Shown: piece by piece, positions 6,101 to 7,866 of the stretch | How positions within the stretch are numbered: the stretch's first letter is position 1 | Layout of the letters: each line of letters begins with the position of its first letter | Source: DATLGB01 sp038318085 | Lineage (GTDB): Bacteria; Actinomycetota; Thermoleophilia; Solirubrobacterales; Solirubrobacteraceae | DNA length: 7,866 nucleotides | Assembly: GCA_038318085.1 (NCBI GenBank) | Contig: JBBQBV010000162.1 | Span: 1-7,866 of the forward strand | Direction: 5' to 3' | Translations under genes and position numbers: made by a program | Notes under the pieces: model-generated | Told to the model about the DNA's origin: nothing | What the model saw: the letters and a program-made list of their open reading frames with translations, nothing else | Databases searched by the model: none

Positions 6101-7866
6101 TCGGCGCCGCCTCGACCGGCATGATCCAGAGCCGGTCGGGACGAGCGCTGATCGTCGCCACCGGACACGACCTGGTCAGCGTCGACGTGCGCTCGGGGCG
6201 CGCGCACCGGATCTTCACGGCTCCCTTCCCGATCGAGCAGCTTGCCGGTGCACCCGGTCGCGTTCTCGCGATCGCCGACAAGGAGCAGGTCGGGCTCGTC
6301 GACCTGCGCAGCGGGCGTGTGCGCGTGATCGCGCACGGCGACGCCAGCGTCAACGTCATCAACGGCATGATGTGGGCGTCGCCGGATCTCCTGCTCGTCG
6401 CCTCCCTCGGGCAGACGCGAGGCCACGGAGACCTGTTCGGCGGCCTGACCGTGCTCGACGTCGCTTCAGGCACGCGGCGGACCGTGTCGCTGGCGAGGCC
6501 GCCGCATCTCGCCGCGGTGAACTTCCTGCGGACCTCGGCCGACCTGCGCACCTGGTTCGTCACGGGCGCCGACACCAACGCGAACACCAACGACGAGGTC
6601 GCCGCGACCTGGGCGATCGACGCGCGCTCGGGGCGGGTGCGCTGGGTGGCGCGCGGACCACGGGGGGCCGTCGCCAGCCCGGTCCAGACCTCGCCGGACG
6701 ACCGGCTGGTCGCCGTGGGATACAGCCAGGGGGCGACGGACGTCCTGGACACCGCGACCGGTCACCTCGTGGTGCGGGAGGCCAGCAGCGCCGGCATCGG
6801 CGCCGGGGACATGGCCTTCCCCCCAGGGAACGCCTCGCTCGTGACCGTGGCGCTCGACGGCGTGATCCGGACGTGGTCCACGCGGGGCAGCGAGCAGCTG
6901 CGCCTGCAGACGCCCGTCGCCTCCGCCGTCGACTTCACGCCGGACGGCAGGAACCTCGTGTTCGTCGGCGACCACGGGGAGATCGTCGACCGGCGCACCG
7001 GCCGGCTCGTGCGCCGGTTCGCGGGGGTCCCGGCCTCCAGCGTCTTTGCCACCTGCGCCTCCGCGTGCTTCGCGGCCGCCCCGAACCTCCGCTGGCTCAC
7101 CTATCTGCGTCCAGGTCCGGCGAACTTCCGCATCCACGAGGTCGAGGGCCGCACGGGCCGCCCCGTCGCCACGGTGACCGTCCCCCGCCTCGACGCGCAG
7201 GGCGTGGCCCCTGACGGGCGCATCGTCGTCGCATATGTCGACGGCGATCGGTTCTTCGCCCGGGTCATCGATCCGCGCTCCGGCCGGGCCCGGGACCTGC
7301 CCGCAGGCGAGAGCAGCGACGGCTGCGCCGCCACCACGCCGTCCTTCACGCCCGACAGCCGTCTGATGGCGAGCGTCGACGGCTGCACGCACGTCATCGT
7401 GTGGGACCTCCGCAGCGGGCGGGTGAAGCGGACGATCGAGTTGCCGGACCGGGCGAGCGGGTCAGGCGCGTTGCTGTCGCCCGACGGCCGCTACGTCCTC
7501 GTGACCGTACTCGGCGGAGCCTTCGTGCGGACCGACCTCGCCACGGGAAGGTCCGTGGTGCGTCCCGGCGCCCAGACCGAAGGCAAGGCCCTCGCCGTTT
7601 CTCCGAACGGCCGCTTCTACGCGATCGGTCGCCAGGACGGAACCGTCGACGTCTACGACGCCCGCTCGCTCCAGCTCGTGCGTCACCACACGCTCGACAA
7701 CGCGATCCAGACGCTCGTCTTCTCTCCCGACAGCCGCGAGCTCGCGATGCAGGACACTCGGAACGTCCTGCGCGTCTGGGACACGTGCGCCGTCTGCGAG
7801 AACCCGAAGCGCCTCGTCCAGCTCGCCGCCCAGCAGAGCGTGCGAGAGCTGACCCCGGGCGAGCGC
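3169..7866 (+). CDS. Ser/Thr kinase - class III cyclase - nSTAND1 NTPase - TM - WD40 fusion protein (3'-partial)
   Basis: One frame of 1566 codons runs without a stop to the window edge. The nearest upstream in-frame stop is TGA 3109-3111. I place the start at GTG 3169: the protein then begins MSEPVDTRG and enters the kinase fold at residue 15; a weak AGG (3159-3161) lies 7 bases upstream. GTG 3196 is an alternative. Order: kinase (15-255), cyclase (266-431), nSTAND1 P-loop NTPase (443-824), TM helix (845-865), a helical linker (about 866-930) with the RALLLARAAL pattern usual before such propellers, then about 14 WD40-like blades (about 933-1543). The last residues, CAVCENPKRLVQLA then VRELTPGER, resemble the normal C-terminal tail of nSTAND-WD40 proteins, so probably few residues are missing. 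Expected to be a membrane-anchored signalling protein with cytoplasmic enzymes. Ligand, kinase targets and nucleotide product are unknown. The long reverse-strand frames here are codon shadows. Confidence 0.93.
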   Translation, partial: MSEPVDTRGVLLKGRYELLETLGSGGEARVVKALDHQHERLVALKIRPVGTDRGRDDLLREARILLGLTPHPSLPLVREDFFEDDQYVVVMDWVDGTDLARLVRDKGTPGLALSSVLAYLAEAAEALTFLHTHDPPIIHGDVKPANLILTRGGHVMLVDFGLSSTPGMQGRQSGSAGFRAPELGAGAPASRASDVYALTATAFALLTGAPPAGELPTWKGLDGAQAARLRAAIGAGLAADPARRPPTPGELVERLRSGWASTLPTGVMTFCMSDIEGSTRLWESQPAAMAASLVRHDELIAGVAEAHDGRFLKSMGEGDSTVSVFESATQAVRAAIDAARALADEPWPDGLPIRTRFGLHTGEAQGRSGDYFGPTVNLAARMRGEAAGGEILLSETTASLAGAGLPAGYMIVDLGSHRLKGIQQPEAIKALTGPGLTTAAAECPYRGLLAFELTDRRLFFGREDVVGDMLARIARGRLLAVVGASGSGKSSLLRAGVLAAVQAGELVAARTARLITPGAEPPLDLADDPSELLVVDQFEELFTQCQDAERRARFIGALLARTGPVVIGVRADFYGEMSADAELADAVARNQVLLGPMSDADLRRAIAEPARLAGLRLEPGLVDLVLRDVAGESGALPLMSHALRETWERREGRTLTVSAYQASGGVSSAVAQTADAVLDGTPEADRPLLRNVFLRLTEIGDGMEHTRRRVRVSELVPQGTAADTVRTLLERLTEARLVTLDAETAEVAHEVLIRRWPTLRRWLEEDREGIRLHRRLGDAARLWDAAGREPADLYRGTRLGAAVEWAHLHGALLNETERDFLSSSVAESARTQRDQLTANRRLRRALAAGAALLVAALALLVFALLSRHTAVDAEASARSRALATEAESQVGRDPQRALLLARAALKSAPTTEAQLAASEALDANTARSQLPSFGAQGCQEANFLYLFDRGRTAADNTCEGSVVFADLARKRITRRIRVGAASTGMIQSRSGRALIVATGHDLVSVDVRSGRAHRIFTAPFPIEQLAGAPGRVLAIADKEQVGLVDLRSGRVRVIAHGDASVNVINGMMWASPDLLLVASLGQTRGHGDLFGGLTVLDVASGTRRTVSLARPPHLAAVNFLRTSADLRTWFVTGADTNANTNDEVAATWAIDARSGRVRWVARGPRGAVASPVQTSPDDRLVAVGYSQGATDVLDTATGHLVVREASSAGIGAGDMAFPPGNASLVTVALDGVIRTWSTRGSEQLRLQTPVASAVDFTPDGRNLVFVGDHGEIVDRRTGRLVRRFAGVPASSVFATCASACFAAAPNLRWLTYLRPGPANFRIHEVEGRTGRPVATVTVPRLDAQGVAPDGRIVVAYVDGDRFFARVIDPRSGRARDLPAGESSDGCAATTPSFTPDSRLMASVDGCTHVIVWDLRSGRVKRTIELPDRASGSGALLSPDGRYVLVTVLGGAFVRTDLATGRSVVRPGAQTEGKALAVSPNGRFYAIGRQDGTVDVYDARSLQLVRHHTLDNAIQTLVFSPDSRELAMQDTRNVLRVWDTCAVCENPKRLVQLAAQQSVRELTPGER
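3211..3933 (+). other. Domain: Hanks-type Ser/Thr protein kinase
   Basis: Residues 15-255 of the fusion. Gly-rich loop LGSGGEARV (22-30), ATP-anchoring Lys45 in VALKI, C-helix Glu61, catalytic loop HGDVKPAN with Asp141, Lys143 and Asn146, DFG with Asp159, APE with Glu182, subdomain IX DVYAL with Asp194, and the closing DPARRPP. All residues needed for phosphotransfer are present. The catalytic loop reads HGD, not HRD, so this is a non-RD kinase and may not need activation-loop phosphorylation. There is no PASTA or other C-terminal sensor; the cyclase follows after about ten residues. Confidence 0.93.
3964..4461 (+). other. Domain: class III adenylate/guanylate cyclase catalytic domain
   Basis: Residues 266-431 of the fusion. 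It opens with VMTFCMSDIEGSTRLWE, where Asp274 is the first metal ligand. The second metal site lies in KSMGEGDSTVSVF, with Lys313 as purine-specifying residue and Asp319 (or Glu317) as second ligand. DYFGPTVNLAAR supplies Asp370 (purine specificity), Asn377 and Arg381 (transition state). The Lys/Asp pair is that of adenylate rather than guanylate cyclases, so ATP to cAMP is the best guess. It closes with the usual HRLKGIQQPEAIKAL. Class III active sites form between two subunits, so the protein must dimerise for activity. Confidence 0.9.
4495..5640 (+). other. Domain: nSTAND1-type P-loop NTPase switch
   Basis: Residues 443-824 of the fusion. It begins with the hallmark CPYRGLLAFE and RLFFGRED, then Walker A GASGSGKS (483-490, Lys489), Walker B LLVVDQFEELF (Asp536, Glu539/Glu540), a VRADFYG strand with Arg570 that may act as sensor 1, ALPLMSHALRETW, and the winged-helix region EVAHEVLIRRWPTLRRWLEEDREG. 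STAND NTPases are nucleotide-driven switches that oligomerise when a sensor domain is triggered. Length and motif order are typical, with no broken motif seen. Confidence 0.9.
5701..5763 (+). other. Single transmembrane helix between NTPase and propeller
   Basis: Residues 845-865 are about twenty uncharged Ala/Leu/Val/Phe-rich residues. The preceding stretch is strongly basic (RTQRDQLTANRRLRR) and the following one is only weakly so (SRHTAVDAEA). The positive-inside rule places kinase, cyclase and NTPase in the cytoplasm and the propeller outside. There is no N-terminal signal peptide. Confidence 0.8.
5965..7797 (+). other. Domain: WD40-like beta-propeller region, about 14 blades
   Basis: Residues about 933-1543 repeat a blade-end motif of the form hydrophobic-D-x-x-S/T-G-R. 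Motif Asp or equivalent positions are near 966, 1006, 1045, 1097, 1151, 1194, 1238, 1274, 1326, 1368, 1413, 1456, 1497 and 1538; examples are DVRSGR, DLRSGR, DARSGR, DTATGH, DPRSGR, VWDLRSGR and VWDTC. The spacing of 36-54 residues is that of WD40-type blades, and SPDGR/TPDGR turns appear in several. Fourteen blades would make two seven-bladed rings. Probable ligand-binding or protein-binding sensor; the ligand is not identifiable. Confidence 0.8.

Noticed and set aside
5305..6752. Overlapping - strand frames of 373 and 401 codons
   Set aside because: Opposite the end of the NTPase domain, the TM helix and the propeller, whose + strand frame has clear motifs; no domain seen in the reverse translations.
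5514..7214. + strand frame of 566 codons in another phase
   Set aside because: Arg/Gly/Ala-rich translation without motifs; the frame used by the fusion protein covers the whole interval and carries the TM helix and blade repeats.
3..7866. SNF2 ATPase plus STAND protein read as a known defence operon (DISARM-, BREX- or Avs-like)
   Set aside because: No methylase, nuclease or other defence partner is visible, the SNF2 protein is of the common actinobacterial chromosomal type, and a 253-base gap with a hairpin separates the genes.

Overview
The window is high-GC DNA (roughly 70% by eye) with dense coding on the + strand only. GC-rich third codon positions, GTG start usage and the protein vocabulary suggest a high-GC actinobacterium. 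The kinase / cyclase / nSTAND / WD40 architecture resembles proteins of Solirubrobacterales (Thermoleophilia) and other Actinomycetota. That placement is inference and no marker gene is present. I see no tRNA, rRNA, CRISPR array, insertion sequence or origin.

Layout. (1) From the left edge to 2915 runs the 3' part of a large SNF2-family DEAD/DEAH-box ATPase. All the helicase motifs are present; the N-terminus lies upstream of the window. (2) 2916-3168 is a 253-base intergenic gap. It holds a perfect 10-bp hairpin, likely the end of the SNF2 transcription unit, and a small cluster of palindromes. (3) From a GTG at 3169 to the right edge runs one uninterrupted frame of 1566 codons. It encodes, in order, a Ser/Thr protein kinase, a class III nucleotide cyclase, an nSTAND1-type P-loop NTPase, one transmembrane helix and a long WD40-like beta-propeller region with about 14 blades. 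The stop codon is outside the window, but the last residues look like the usual C-terminal tail of such propellers, so only a short piece is probably missing.

How the parts may work together. The second gene is the point of interest: two signal-producing enzymes (kinase and cyclase) are fused to a STAND switch and joined through the membrane to a large propeller. The predicted topology puts the enzymes and switch in the cytoplasm and the propeller outside. All eight propeller cysteines fall into four closely spaced pairs, which fits an oxidising compartment. A testable model is a one-protein receptor: the propeller senses, the STAND module oligomerises, and the paired cyclase and kinase domains give the output. 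The SNF2 gene has no evident functional link to it.
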